DNA of 64,000 nt from an uncultured Eubacteriales bacterium. GTDB taxonomy: Bacteria > Bacillota > Clostridia > Peptostreptococcales > Anaerovoracaceae. Below the pieces are notes generated by a model. That model did not search any database, was not told the DNA's origin, and worked only from the letters and a program-made list of their open reading frames with translations. The translations under genes and the position numbers were made by a program. The stretch covers positions 1-64,000 of the forward strand of contig CADADV010000005.1 of assembly GCA_902786815.1 (NCBI GenBank). The letters are read 5' to 3'. Positions 53,380 through 62,004 of the stretch are shown piece by piece. The first letter of the stretch is position 1. Each line of letters starts with the position of its first letter.

Positions 53380-54298
53380 GAAACCAGTACTGGTAATTAT
53401 GGCAGCAGGCATGGGGTCCCGCTACGGCGGAGCGAAACAGGTCGACAAGATCACAGATGCAGGGGAGATCATTCTGGACTTTTCCCTGTACGATGCCATG
53501 ATGGCCGGATTTGACAAAGCAATATTCATCATTCGTGAAGAGCACAGAGACATATTCCGGGAACTCGTGGATGAGCGGGCCGGCAGATTCATGGAGGTCG
53601 AGTACGCTTATCAGGATCTGCATGACATCCCGGAAGGATTCGAAATCCCCGAAGGCAGGGAGAAACCCTGGGGAACAGGGCATGCCATTCTGGCAGCGCG
53701 CGATTTGATCGACGGACCATTCGCCGTGATCAATGCGGACGATTACTATGGTCCGAGCGGATTCGTCAGCGTGTACGAATTCCTCTCAGAACATACCGAA
53801 GCGGCACAGCCGTATCCGTTCTGTATGGCCGGTTACATTCTGTCCAATACCATCACGGAGCATGGTCATGTAGCCAGAGGCGTCTGCCAGATGGATGAAG
53901 ACGGTTTCCTGAAGGTGATCACCGAGCGCACGAAGATCCAGCGGCAGCCGGAAGGCATTTGCTATACAGAAGACGGTGGCGAAAGCTGGCATGTGCTGGC
54001 GGATGACACCCTCGTTTCCATGAACTTCTGGGGGTTCACAGAGGGTATGGTCGGAGAACTGAAAGAAGGAATCAGCGCCTTTTTCGAGGAGCAGGTTCCT
54101 GGCAATCCGATGAAAAGCGAGTATCTTCTCCCGACGATCGTTGACAGACTGATCCATGCAGGCAAGGCAACCGTCAAGGTCCTGCCATGCCATGACAAGT
54201 GGTGCGGCGTGACATACAAGGAAGACTGGCAGAGCGTGCATGATGAACTCCAGTCAAGAAAAGACAAGGGAGAATATCCCGAGAAACTCTGGAAATAA
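53372..54298 (+). CDS. Sugar-phosphate nucleotidyltransferase family protein, 308 aa
   Basis: The Rossmann-like nucleotide-binding N-terminus is VIMAAGMGSRYGGAKQ (about 7-22), with the NADDYYG metal/substrate segment near 120 and GTGHAILAA before it. The fold is that of enzymes forming NDP-sugars or similar activated head groups. The specific sugar cannot be assigned. ATG at 53372 is chosen because AGGAGG lies 6 bases ahead; longer in-frame starts lie inside plsC and lack a ribosome site. Translation is likely coupled to plsC. Confidence 0.8.
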   Translation: MAKKPVLVIMAAGMGSRYGGAKQVDKITDAGEIILDFSLYDAMMAGFDKAIFIIREEHRDIFRELVDERAGRFMEVEYAYQDLHDIPEGFEIPEGREKPWGTGHAILAARDLIDGPFAVINADDYYGPSGFVSVYEFLSEHTEAAQPYPFCMAGYILSNTITEHGHVARGVCQMDEDGFLKVITERTKIQRQPEGICYTEDGGESWHVLADDTLVSMNFWGFTEGMVGELKEGISAFFEEQVPGNPMKSEYLLPTIVDRLIHAGKATVKVLPCHDKWCGVTYKEDWQSVHDELQSRKDKGEYPEKLWK

Positions 54299-54322
54299 CA
54301 AGCAAAGGCAGCGCATCGAGTT

Positions 54323-54913
54323 ATGGGAGGAATCATCAATACAATCGTATCCATATTGATTGCGATGACCATTTCGGGGAGCGCCACCAGCATGGCGGAG
54401 GTGACGCCCCAGGAAGCGGCAGATGCATTTCTGCAGAATCTGTCCACGGATGACGCGCAGACGGACATGATGTACATGGACAACAAGTACATCAACTTCC
54501 TCGAGAACGTCAAAGGCACCGACGAGGAAATGGACCGACTTGAAAATGCCGTCTTCAAGAATTTTTCCTATCAGATCACAGACGAAAGAGCCAAAGGAGA
54601 CGTGGCTGTCGTTAAGGTCGCCGTGAATAACTGCGACTTCAGCGACATCATGGATGATTACGAAAAAGCCTCCTATAAATACGTGACGGAGCATCTGTAC
54701 AGCGATACTGTCACGGACAAGAAGAAACTGAACAAGAAGTGTCTGGATATTTATCTGGACCAGATCGAAAAATCCGCAGATAAGGATCCGTCCTATGAGG
54801 CGGATGTTTTCATTCCTATGGAAGCGGATGGCTACGGCGGGTGGCGGATCGTTTTGAATGACGACATCATGAAATCGATTCTGGGAGAGCTGGAGATTCC
54901 GACCAGTGAGTAA
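54323..54913 (+). CDS. Secreted protein of unknown function, 196 aa
   Basis: Not recognised. The first 25 residues (GGIINTIVSILIAMTISGSA) form a signal peptide or membrane anchor. The rest is an acidic domain with a repeated pattern of helix (EEAADAFLQNL) and beta strands (GDVAVVKVAVNNCDF), similar in style to small extracytoplasmic cystatin/NTF2-like domains. No lipobox cysteine is present. It lies 5 bases before the glucosaminidase gene, which suggests a joint role at the cell envelope. Confidence 0.7.
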   Translation: MGGIINTIVSILIAMTISGSATSMAEVTPQEAADAFLQNLSTDDAQTDMMYMDNKYINFLENVKGTDEEMDRLENAVFKNFSYQITDERAKGDVAVVKVAVNNCDFSDIMDDYEKASYKYVTEHLYSDTVTDKKKLNKKCLDIYLDQIEKSADKDPSYEADVFIPMEADGYGGWRIVLNDDIMKSILGELEIPTSE

Positions 54914-54918
54914 ATACA

Positions 54919-55647
54919 ATGAGTGAACCAAGATACTATTCGGAAACAGAATTGAATAATCCGGGCAGATGGAGCCGGAAGACGCTGGTGCTCATCGCCG
55001 TCGGGACCATCCTGGCGATCGTGCTTTTGCTTCTCGCGCTGTGGGCGGGGGTGAACCGGCTGGCGCATGACTCGTCGGAAGAGGCCATCGCCATCGCCGA
55101 AGAGAAGAACGCGTCTGCGCAGGAGATCGATCTGGCCAACAGCCTGCGCAAGTCGACGGTCGAAAACGTGATCGCGCAGGAGGAGATCCCGGCGTACAGC
55201 TATGCCGAGGTGCAGGCTATGGACATGAGCAAGCCCAGCGGTGTATCGGTGGAGGACCTGAAGCTGGTCACAAAATACAAACTCGTCGGCACGGAGGAGA
55301 CCCTTTACAACCTCGAGCAGGAGTACGACCTGAACTGCCTGCTTTTGCTTGCCATCGCGTCACACGAAAGCGCTTACGGCACGGCCCAGTTCCACCCGAA
55401 CAACGTATGCGGCTACGGCTATAAGGGCTTTTCGTCGATCAACGAATGCCTGGATACAGTGGGTCGCGTTCTGGCAAAGAACTATCTGGCTCCGGGCGGC
55501 GCCTTCTACAAAGGCAACACGATTGCAGCTGTGAACCGGACGTATGCGGCGGACGGATCCTGGAACGTGAAGGTCGCCAGGAAAGTCGCCTATTTCTATC
55601 AGGTCATCAGTGAGAACCACAACGCGCAGTTGGAGAAACTGAAATAA
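54919..55647 (+). CDS. Membrane-anchored glucosaminidase-domain protein, 242 aa
   Basis: A single N-terminal membrane helix (about 22-45, LVLIAVGTILAIVLLLLALW) is followed by a short stalk and a C-terminal N-acetylglucosaminidase domain. That domain has LLAIASHESAYGTAQF (catalytic Glu in HESAYG, near 150), NNVCGYGYKGF and the YAADGSWNVKVARK helix. It probably cleaves peptidoglycan glycan strands outside the membrane. The ATG follows the upstream gene by 5 bases. Confidence 0.85.
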   Translation: MSEPRYYSETELNNPGRWSRKTLVLIAVGTILAIVLLLLALWAGVNRLAHDSSEEAIAIAEEKNASAQEIDLANSLRKSTVENVIAQEEIPAYSYAEVQAMDMSKPSGVSVEDLKLVTKYKLVGTEETLYNLEQEYDLNCLLLLAIASHESAYGTAQFHPNNVCGYGYKGFSSINECLDTVGRVLAKNYLAPGGAFYKGNTIAAVNRTYAADGSWNVKVARKVAYFYQVISENHNAQLEKLK

Positions 55648-55650
55648 TGC

Positions 55651-55678
55651 TTGATTTCATCATGATTTGATGTATAAT
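55651..55678 (+). promoter_or_regulatory. Promoter of rpsF-ssb-rpsR
   Basis: TTGATT (55651-55656) and TATAAT (55673-55678) are 16 bases apart. A GCGATGC/GCATCGC hairpin (55712-55732) lies in the leader, just before the ribosome binding site, where autoregulation by S6:S18 would be expected; I cannot match it to the known S6:S18 motif with certainty. Confidence 0.65.
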
Positions 55679-55750
55679 ATACAGGCGCGTCATTTCGGCG
55701 CGTATGTCCTTGCGATGCGATAAGGGCATCGCCATTTAGTCCATAAGGAG

Positions 55751-56047
55751 GTGAAAAACATGACTAACTATGAGGTATTATTCATCATCGATCCTGCATT
55801 GGAAGACGAGAAGAAGGAAGCCACGATCGAAGCTGTTAAGGAAATCATCGCAGCTGACGGCGAAGTCGGAAATGTAGACGTATGGGGAATGAGAAAGCTC
55901 GCATATCCGATCCAGAAGAAATCTGAAGGATATTATGTTGTCATCGAATTCCAGGGCAATCCAAGCCTGCCGAAGGAGCTCGACAGAAGACTTAGAATCT
56001 CTGACAACGTAATGAGACACCTGATCGACAACAGAGATCAGAAATAA
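55751..56047 (+). CDS. rpsF: 30S ribosomal protein S6, 98 aa
   Basis: The sequence has the S6 core (MTNYEVLFIIDPALEDEKKE and GMRKLAYPIQKKSEGYYVVI) and normal length without an acidic tail. GGAGGTG precedes the ATG. It is the first gene of the conserved rpsF-ssb-rpsR operon. Confidence 0.97.
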   Translation: MKNMTNYEVLFIIDPALEDEKKEATIEAVKEIIAADGEVGNVDVWGMRKLAYPIQKKSEGYYVVIEFQGNPSLPKELDRRLRISDNVMRHLIDNRDQK

Positions 56048-56061
56048 AAAGGGGGATTATT

Positions 56062-56583
56062 ATGAACAGCGTAATTTTGATTGGGAACCTGACCAGAGAT
56101 CCGGAACTCAGATACTCCACAGGCGCCAGCCAGACGGCGATCTGCAGATTTACCGTTGCGGTCAATGACCGCCGCAGAAACCCGCAGACACAGGAATGGG
56201 AAGACAATCCGAGCTTCATTCCGATCGTTGTTTTCGGCAAGCAGGCAGAGAACTGTGACAGATATCTGGCAAAGGGCCGTAAGGTAGCAGTAAACGGAAA
56301 GATCCAGACAGGCAGCTACGAAAAGGACGGCAGAACGGTCTACACGACAGAGGTCATTGCGAACAACGTCGAATTCCTCGGCGGACAGCAGGGCCAGGGT
56401 CAGGGCGGCGGCTTCGGCCAGCAGCAAGGCGGATACGGCCAGCAGGGCTTCGGCCAGCAGCAGGGCGGTTTCGTACCGCAGCAGCCGGCACCGCAGCAGG
56501 CGCCGCAGGGCGGCCAGCCGACAGAGATTGGTGCACCGGGGGACGGATTCACATCCCTGCAGGATGATGACATCCCGTTCTAG
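56062..56583 (+). CDS. ssb: Single-stranded DNA-binding protein, 173 aa
   Basis: The OB-fold domain (about 1-108) starts NSVILIGNLTRDPELRYSTG. A Gly/Gln-rich linker follows (about 112-155, repeats of FGQQQGG and YGQQG), and the protein ends in DDDIPF, the protein-interaction tip. The linker is repetitive in DNA and so may vary in length between strains. Confidence 0.97.
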   Translation: MNSVILIGNLTRDPELRYSTGASQTAICRFTVAVNDRRRNPQTQEWEDNPSFIPIVVFGKQAENCDRYLAKGRKVAVNGKIQTGSYEKDGRTVYTTEVIANNVEFLGGQQGQGQGGGFGQQQGGYGQQGFGQQQGGFVPQQPAPQQAPQGGQPTEIGAPGDGFTSLQDDDIPF

Positions 56584-56616
56584 AATTTAACATCCTGAAA
56601 GAAAGGAGAGGATATC

Positions 56617-56856
56617 ATGGCTTTTGATAACAAGAGACGCGGCGGCATGAGAAGAAAGAAAGTATGCCAGTTCTGCGCTGACAAGACGAAGAGCATAGAT
56701 TACAAAGATGTTGATACACTCAAGAAGTACGTTACCGAGAGAGGTAAGATCCTTCCGAGAAGAATCACAGGAACATGCTCCATCCACCAGAGAGAAGTCA
56801 CGAAGGCTATCAAGAAGGCAAGAGTCGTTGCCCTGATGCCGTACATCGCTGAGTAA
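56617..56856 (+). CDS. rpsR: 30S ribosomal protein S18, 79 aa
   Basis: It contains the usual [20 protein letters not shown] and the basic [20 protein letters not shown] core. GAAAGGAGAGG lies before the ATG. A strong terminator follows at 56882. Confidence 0.97.
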   Translation: MAFDNKRRGGMRRKKVCQFCADKTKSIDYKDVDTLKKYVTERGKILPRRITGTCSIHQREVTKAIKKARVVALMPYIAE

Positions 56857-56881
56857 GCGGACAACAAAAGATAAGACAAAG

Positions 56882-56908
56882 ATCCGGACCACGTGTCCGG
56901 ATTTTTTC
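56882..56908 (+). terminator. Terminator of rpsF-ssb-rpsR
   Basis: ATCCGGAC and GTCCGGAT form a perfect 8-bp stem around a 5-base loop, followed by TTTTTT. Confidence 0.9.
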
Positions 56909-56945
56909 TTCAGAATCCTTACAGTATTTTCAGAATCCGGGGGTT

Positions 56946-56974
56946 TTGCATTGCTGCGTTGCTTTTGCTATAAT
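56946..56974 (+). promoter_or_regulatory. Promoter of the gdpP-rplI-dnaB group
   Basis: TTGCAT (56946-56951) and TATAAT (56969-56974) are exactly 17 bases apart, about 48 bases before the start codon. Confidence 0.75.
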
Positions 56975-57022
56975 ATACGTTACGATAATATGCCTTATTG
57001 TGCGCATTTTTAGGAGAGTTAA

Positions 57023-58804
57023 ATGTACGTAGGACGAATCGAACGGCTGCTGGCCTACTATTCACCCCTGCCCATGTGCATCGTGAACGCCCAGGGCAAG
57101 GTGACGAGAGCCAGCAGAAAGATCGCAGAAGTGTTCAAGTATGACGGGATCATCGATCAGGATGTTTTCGTTCTTACCGGAATCAAGATGCAGGAGCTGG
57201 TGAAAGCAGCGGAGGAAGAAACGCCGCTGTTCATCAAGAGGAATGAGAAGGCATTCCGGATCGGGTGCTGCTTCCTCGGCGGAGAAGGTGAGGAAGGATC
57301 CCATGAAGGGGCGTCCCTGATCCTGCACTTCACGGACATCACGGATTACGAAGAACTGCTGAAGAAGTACAACGACGAGCGGGTCTACATGATGCTGGTC
57401 AACGTGGACAATTTTGACGAGCTGACAGCAAGCAACGACGGAAACGAGAGCGGGATCACCGCGAGCATCGACCGTCTCCTGCGGGACTGGTCGGCTGAGA
57501 TGGGCGCCATGATCGTGCGGTACAAGGAAAGTCTGTACGAGCTGGTCATCACGAACCGCAACTACGAAAAGCTCGTAGAGGAGCGGTTCCCGATCCTCGA
57601 CAAAGCCAGGGAGATCGAGTCGAACGCTGACTTCCCGGTGACCTTGAGCATCGGCGTGGGCGTCGGCGCAGACAGCCTTGTGGAACTGGACGACTACGCC
57701 CAGGAAGCGCTGGATATGGCCCTCGGACGCGGCGGCGACCAGGCGGTCGTCAAGGACGGCAGCAGTTTCGAGTATTACGGCGGCAGCACGCAGAGCGTGG
57801 AGAAGAGCAACAAAGGCAAATCCCGTATCATCGGACATGCCCTGACGACCCTTATGGAACAGTCTTCGAGGATCTTCATCATGGGACATAAGAATCCGGA
57901 TATGGACAGTTTCGGTGCGGCCATCGGTATCGCGCGACTGGCGAAATCCGTCGGCAAAGATGCGTATATCCTGCTCAGCGAATACAACGAGACTATGATC
58001 GACATGGTTTCGGACGCGAAGAAAACAGGCGAGTATGAATTCGTTACAGGCGAACGGGCCCTCAGCCTCATAGAGAAAAATTCCCTCGCAGTTGTCGTGG
58101 ATACTCACAGGCGCATGCTGGTCGAGTCGGCTGAGCTGATCGACAATGTAGACCGCCTAGCGATCATCGACCATCACAGGAAAGCGGAGGACGTCTTCAC
58201 GAATCCGAGCCTTTCCTATCTTGAATCCTACGCGTCATCGGCTTCCGAACTGGTCACGGAGATCCTCCAGTACCGGCTCGGCAAGAAATCCCTCTCGCGG
58301 TATGAGGCGGATGTGCTGATGGCGGGCATCATGCTCGACACGAACCGGTTCGCGGTCAAAGCGGGCGTGCGCACCTTTGAAGCGGCGTCCTGGCTGAGAC
58401 GGGCCGGTGCAGACCTTTCGAGAGTCAGACGGTATTTCCAGGAGTCGCCGGAGAATTTCATCAACCGGGCCAACGGCATCGTGAACGCGCGCATCCTGGA
58501 AAACGGCATCGCCATGTCCACCTGCGGCGCGCAGACGATCAACACGCAGATCGTCAACTCCCAGATCGCGGACGAACTGCTCACGATCAAAGGCGCCCGG
58601 GCCAGTTTCGTGGCAGGCAGGAATGAAGACGGCGTGACTGTCGTCAGCGCCAGGTCGCTGGGAAACATGAACGTGCAGACGATCATGGAGCATTTCGGCG
58701 GCGGCGGACACATGAACACAGCTGGAACGAAGACGGATCTTTCGCCGGAAGAGATCCTGCAGCAGATAGAAGAATACATCAAAACCACAGAAACAACACA
58801 ATAG
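57023..58804 (+). CDS. gdpP: GdpP-like cyclic-di-AMP phosphodiesterase without membrane helices, 593 aa
   Basis: The order is a PAS-like domain (about 5-105), a degenerate GGDEF domain (about 120-255), a DHH phosphoesterase domain (IMGHKNPDMDSFGAAIGI, about 288-305, and IDHHRK near 390) and a C-terminal DHHA1 domain (GGGGHMNTAG). These are the parts of GdpP, which degrades cyclic di-AMP. The usual two N-terminal transmembrane helices are missing, so this form should be cytosolic; no longer start is evident upstream, where the promoter lies. It heads the gdpP-rplI-dnaB order known from other Firmicutes. Confidence 0.88.
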   Translation: MYVGRIERLLAYYSPLPMCIVNAQGKVTRASRKIAEVFKYDGIIDQDVFVLTGIKMQELVKAAEEETPLFIKRNEKAFRIGCCFLGGEGEEGSHEGASLILHFTDITDYEELLKKYNDERVYMMLVNVDNFDELTASNDGNESGITASIDRLLRDWSAEMGAMIVRYKESLYELVITNRNYEKLVEERFPILDKAREIESNADFPVTLSIGVGVGADSLVELDDYAQEALDMALGRGGDQAVVKDGSSFEYYGGSTQSVEKSNKGKSRIIGHALTTLMEQSSRIFIMGHKNPDMDSFGAAIGIARLAKSVGKDAYILLSEYNETMIDMVSDAKKTGEYEFVTGERALSLIEKNSLAVVVDTHRRMLVESAELIDNVDRLAIIDHHRKAEDVFTNPSLSYLESYASSASELVTEILQYRLGKKSLSRYEADVLMAGIMLDTNRFAVKAGVRTFEAASWLRRAGADLSRVRRYFQESPENFINRANGIVNARILENGIAMSTCGAQTINTQIVNSQIADELLTIKGARASFVAGRNEDGVTVVSARSLGNMNVQTIMEHFGGGGHMNTAGTKTDLSPEEILQQIEEYIKTTETTQ

Positions 58805-58823
58805 AGGAATATAATATTAGAAT

Positions 58824-58844
58824 GGCCGCCGGGAGTTGGCGGCC
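58824..58844 (+). promoter_or_regulatory. Hairpin directly before the rplI ribosome binding site
   Basis: GGCCGCC (58824-58830) and GGCGGCC (58838-58844) form a 7-bp GC-only stem that ends where the GCAGGAGG site begins. It could modulate rplI translation or serve as an mRNA end. Confidence 0.5.
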
Positions 58845-58859
58845 GCAGGAGGTTATAAA

Positions 58860-59306
58860 ATGGTAGTTATCCTTTTGAAAGACGTGAAGGGAACAGGTAA
58901 AGCAGGCGACGTAGTCAAGGTCAGCGACGGCTACGCACGCAACATGCTCATCAAGAAGGGGCTCGCGAAAGAAGCCACACAGGGAAATGTGCGGAATCTG
59001 GAAAAGCAGAAGGCCCTGGCAGAAGAAAAACGGGCGGAAGAAAAGGCTGCTGCCCAGGCAAAAGCAGCAGAACTTGAGAAGATCGTCCTCATCGTCCCGT
59101 CCAAGGGCGGCGAGAACGGCAAGCTCTTCGGCTCCGTCACTTCCATGGATATCTCCAAAGCGCTGAAGGATCAGGAAGGCATCACCATAGACAAGAAGAA
59201 AATCGACATGCCGGACGGCCCGATCAAGCAGGCCGGCAACAGTCATGTCATGGTCAAACTGTATCAGGACGTCACGGCTAAGATCAAAGTGAAAGTCACA
59301 GTATAA
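58860..59306 (+). CDS. rplI: 50S ribosomal protein L9, 148 aa
   Basis: The N-terminal RNA-binding domain ([20 protein letters not shown] and [16 protein letters not shown]) and the long connecting helix (about 45-75, Ala/Glu/Lys-rich) are typical. ATG at 58860 is chosen because GGAGG lies 7 bases ahead. Confidence 0.97.
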   Translation: MVVILLKDVKGTGKAGDVVKVSDGYARNMLIKKGLAKEATQGNVRNLEKQKALAEEKRAEEKAAAQAKAAELEKIVLIVPSKGGENGKLFGSVTSMDISKALKDQEGITIDKKKIDMPDGPIKQAGNSHVMVKLYQDVTAKIKVKVTV

Positions 59307-59332
59307 ACAGACGAGCAAAAGGGGAAAACAAC

Positions 59333-60718
59333 ATGCAGGACATGGGAAATATGGGAAACGCGATAGATACGATGGGAACGGTAGAAGAGAGGATCCCACC
59401 GCACAATCCTGACGCGGAGAGGTCCGTGCTGGGCGCGGCGCTTCTGTCAAAGGATGCGCTGTATGACGTCCTCGAAACCGTGCGGCCGGATGACTTTTAT
59501 GATCCGAACCACAAGGAAATATTCAGTGTTATCTTTGAACTGGGCAGACGGAACGCGCCGGTGGATGCGCTGACGGTTTCAGAGGAACTGGACAAGCGCG
59601 GCAGCCTTCAGATGGTCGGCGGACGCTCCTATGTGGCGGGTCTTTCTTCGACGACGCCGACAACGGCCAACGCGGCAGAGTACGCGAAGATCGTCGCGGA
59701 GAAGTCGTCGATCCGGAAACTCATCAAAACGGCCGACGATATCGTCGCCAAAGGCTATGACAAAAGCATGGATGCAGGACAGCTGATGGACTACGCCGAA
59801 AACGGGATCTTCGAAATATCCCAGGCGAGTCAGAAGGGGACCTACGTACCGCTCAAGGACGTGCTCCTCAGCAACATCGACGCGATCGACAAAGCATCGA
59901 AACTCAAAGACGGACTGACAGGACTCACGACGGGCTTTAAGGATCTGGACGACAAGACGTCCGGACTGCAGAAGTCGGACCTGATCATCCTGGCGGCCCG
60001 GCCCGCCATGGGCAAGACCGCCTTCGCCCTCTCCCTCGCGCTCAATGCGGCAGTGAAGGGCGGCGGGACCGTCATGATCTTCAGCCTGGAGATGGCCAAG
60101 GAACAGCTGAGCCAGAGACTTCTGTCCATGGAATCGAAGGTGGAGATGCAAAAGCTCAAGACGGGACGTCTCGAACGGCGTGACTGGGACGATGTGAACG
60201 TCGCCCTGGATGATCTGTCGCGGGCAGACATCGTCATCGATGACACTGCAGGCATCAGCATCATGGAGATGAAGAGCAAATGCAGAAGGCTCAAGGCAGA
60301 GAGGAAACTGGACCTCATCGTCATCGACTACCTGCAGCTGATGAACCCGGAAGGAAGATCCCTGGACTCAAGAACACAGGAGATCTCCGTCATCTCACGT
60401 AATCTGAAACTCCTGGCCAGGGAACTGGACTGTCCGGTCCTCGTTCTTTCACAGCTTTCGAGAAATCCGGAGCAGAGAACGGACCACAGGCCGATGCTGT
60501 CAGACCTGCGTGATTCCGGATCCATCGAGCAGGACGCAGACATCGTCATTTTCCTTTACAGAGACGAGTACTACCATGATGATACCGACGCGCCGGGCGA
60601 GTGCGAGGTGATCATCGCCAAGCAGAGAAGCGGCCCGACGGGAACCGTCAGGGTAGCATGGCTGGACAAGATCACGAAATTTGTAGACATCGCCGGCGGC
60701 GGCTTCGGCGCAATATAA
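59333..60718 (+). CDS. dnaB: Replicative DNA helicase DnaB, 461 aa
   Basis: The chromosomal replication-fork helicase. The N-terminal domain (about 15-125) starts IPPHNPDAERSVLGAALLSK. The linker and the RecA-like motor (about 190-455) have Walker A ARPAMGKTAF, Walker B LIVIDYLQLMN and the finger motif AKQRSGPTG. The island protein at 7784-9982 shares a closely similar motor domain. Length is normal. Confidence 0.97.
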   Translation: MQDMGNMGNAIDTMGTVEERIPPHNPDAERSVLGAALLSKDALYDVLETVRPDDFYDPNHKEIFSVIFELGRRNAPVDALTVSEELDKRGSLQMVGGRSYVAGLSSTTPTTANAAEYAKIVAEKSSIRKLIKTADDIVAKGYDKSMDAGQLMDYAENGIFEISQASQKGTYVPLKDVLLSNIDAIDKASKLKDGLTGLTTGFKDLDDKTSGLQKSDLIILAARPAMGKTAFALSLALNAAVKGGGTVMIFSLEMAKEQLSQRLLSMESKVEMQKLKTGRLERRDWDDVNVALDDLSRADIVIDDTAGISIMEMKSKCRRLKAERKLDLIVIDYLQLMNPEGRSLDSRTQEISVISRNLKLLARELDCPVLVLSQLSRNPEQRTDHRPMLSDLRDSGSIEQDADIVIFLYRDEYYHDDTDAPGECEVIIAKQRSGPTGTVRVAWLDKITKFVDIAGGGFGAI

Positions 60719-60741
60719 CACGGCATAATACGATATAAGAA

Positions 60742-62004
60742 ATGGGATTTTACAGAGAAAAAACAAAAGACTATTTTCTGCTTGATACGCAGGTGGAAAA
60801 TCTGTTCATAAACGAATATATGACAGGCGCGCCGGGCGAGTACGTCAAGGTGTATCTTTTCGCACTCATGTATGCGCAGCTTGGCGTGGATTTCAGCAAC
60901 GAAGACATCGCCAAGCAGCTCAGTATGGAGCTTGAAGATGTGCTGAAGGCGTGGACTTACTGGGAGAAGATGGGCATCGTCCGGAAGATCCGGACCTCCG
61001 CGGACAATCCGCTGGAGTACGATGTCGAATTTGTCCTGCTTAAGGACATGCTCTACGGAAGCCATGAGGACAGTACGCCGACTGTTTCTGAGCAGGGGAT
61101 CAACGCGCAGATGGCGAGCCCCGAATACAGGAACATGTTCGAAAAGATCGAGAAGACATTCGGCCGCGTCATCAGCGGGACGGAGATGGGTGAAATCCTG
61201 TCGTGGATCAACGACTTCGGAGTCGAACCGGATTATGTTGCCTTTGCAGTAGAATACAGCGCCAGGAAAAAGAAAAAGACCGTCAACTATACAGGAACGG
61301 TAATCAGAAACTGGATCAGCGAGGGGCACAGAACAGTCGAGGATATCAAGCAGCACATCGGACAGATGGAAGAACGGACGGCGGATTACCGGCGGATCTT
61401 CAAGGCTCTCGGCTGGAACCGGAACTGGACGGAGGAAGAGAAGCGGATCATGGGTCGGTGGTTCGATGAGATGGGCTTCAGCCTGAAACAGATTCTTGAG
61501 GCCTGCGCCAAGACCACAGGGATCCCCAACCCCAACATCAACTATGTGAACAGAGTCCTTGAGAACTGGCACGCGGAAGGCGGCGCGAAGAAAGTAAACG
61601 AGGGTGGCCTCGGCACCGCTGAGATCAACCGGTATTACGAGCTTTTGCGCGAGAAGGAAGAGCGGGAAGCTGCTCAGCGCAGAGCTGAAGTATATGAGAA
61701 ACTGCCGCAGATCAGGGAAATCGACGAGGAAGAAAGCCGTCTCGGCGCGAGCCTTTCGAGGGTCGTTGTGTCCGACCGGATCGACAAACAGGAAGAAATC
61801 AGGAAGATAAAAGATACGATAGATAATTTAAGTGCACAGAAAGCGTTCCTTCTGACGGATCACGATTTTGAACTGGACTATATGGATGTCAGATACAAAT
61901 GTCCGAAGTGCAAGGACACAGGAATGCTTGAAACGGGAGAAAGGTGCCCATGCCACAGGGAAATAACCCCGCAGATGATAAAAGAACTGCAGAAAACAGA
62001 ATAA
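60742..62004 (+). CDS. DnaD-domain replication protein with C-terminal zinc motif, 420 aa
   Basis: The N-terminal part is a winged-helix-like DnaD-N domain (GEYVKVYLFALMYAQLG, SNEDIAKQLSM). Two DnaD C-terminal-type domains follow (about 125-205 and 210-285, with YTGTVIRNWISEG and INYVNRVLENW). A charged helix comes next, and the end carries CPKCKDTGMLETGERCPCH (about 393-411), a CxxC...CxC zinc site like that at the N-terminus of DnaI/DnaC loaders. A joining of initiation protein and loader-type zinc domain would suit a helper of the DnaB encoded just upstream. Its last 55 bases overlap the next gene. Confidence 0.85.
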   Translation: MGFYREKTKDYFLLDTQVENLFINEYMTGAPGEYVKVYLFALMYAQLGVDFSNEDIAKQLSMELEDVLKAWTYWEKMGIVRKIRTSADNPLEYDVEFVLLKDMLYGSHEDSTPTVSEQGINAQMASPEYRNMFEKIEKTFGRVISGTEMGEILSWINDFGVEPDYVAFAVEYSARKKKKTVNYTGTVIRNWISEGHRTVEDIKQHIGQMEERTADYRRIFKALGWNRNWTEEEKRIMGRWFDEMGFSLKQILEACAKTTGIPNPNINYVNRVLENWHAEGGAKKVNEGGLGTAEINRYYELLREKEEREAAQRRAEVYEKLPQIREIDEEESRLGASLSRVVVSDRIDKQEEIRKIKDTIDNLSAQKAFLLTDHDFELDYMDVRYKCPKCKDTGMLETGERCPCHREITPQMIKELQKTE

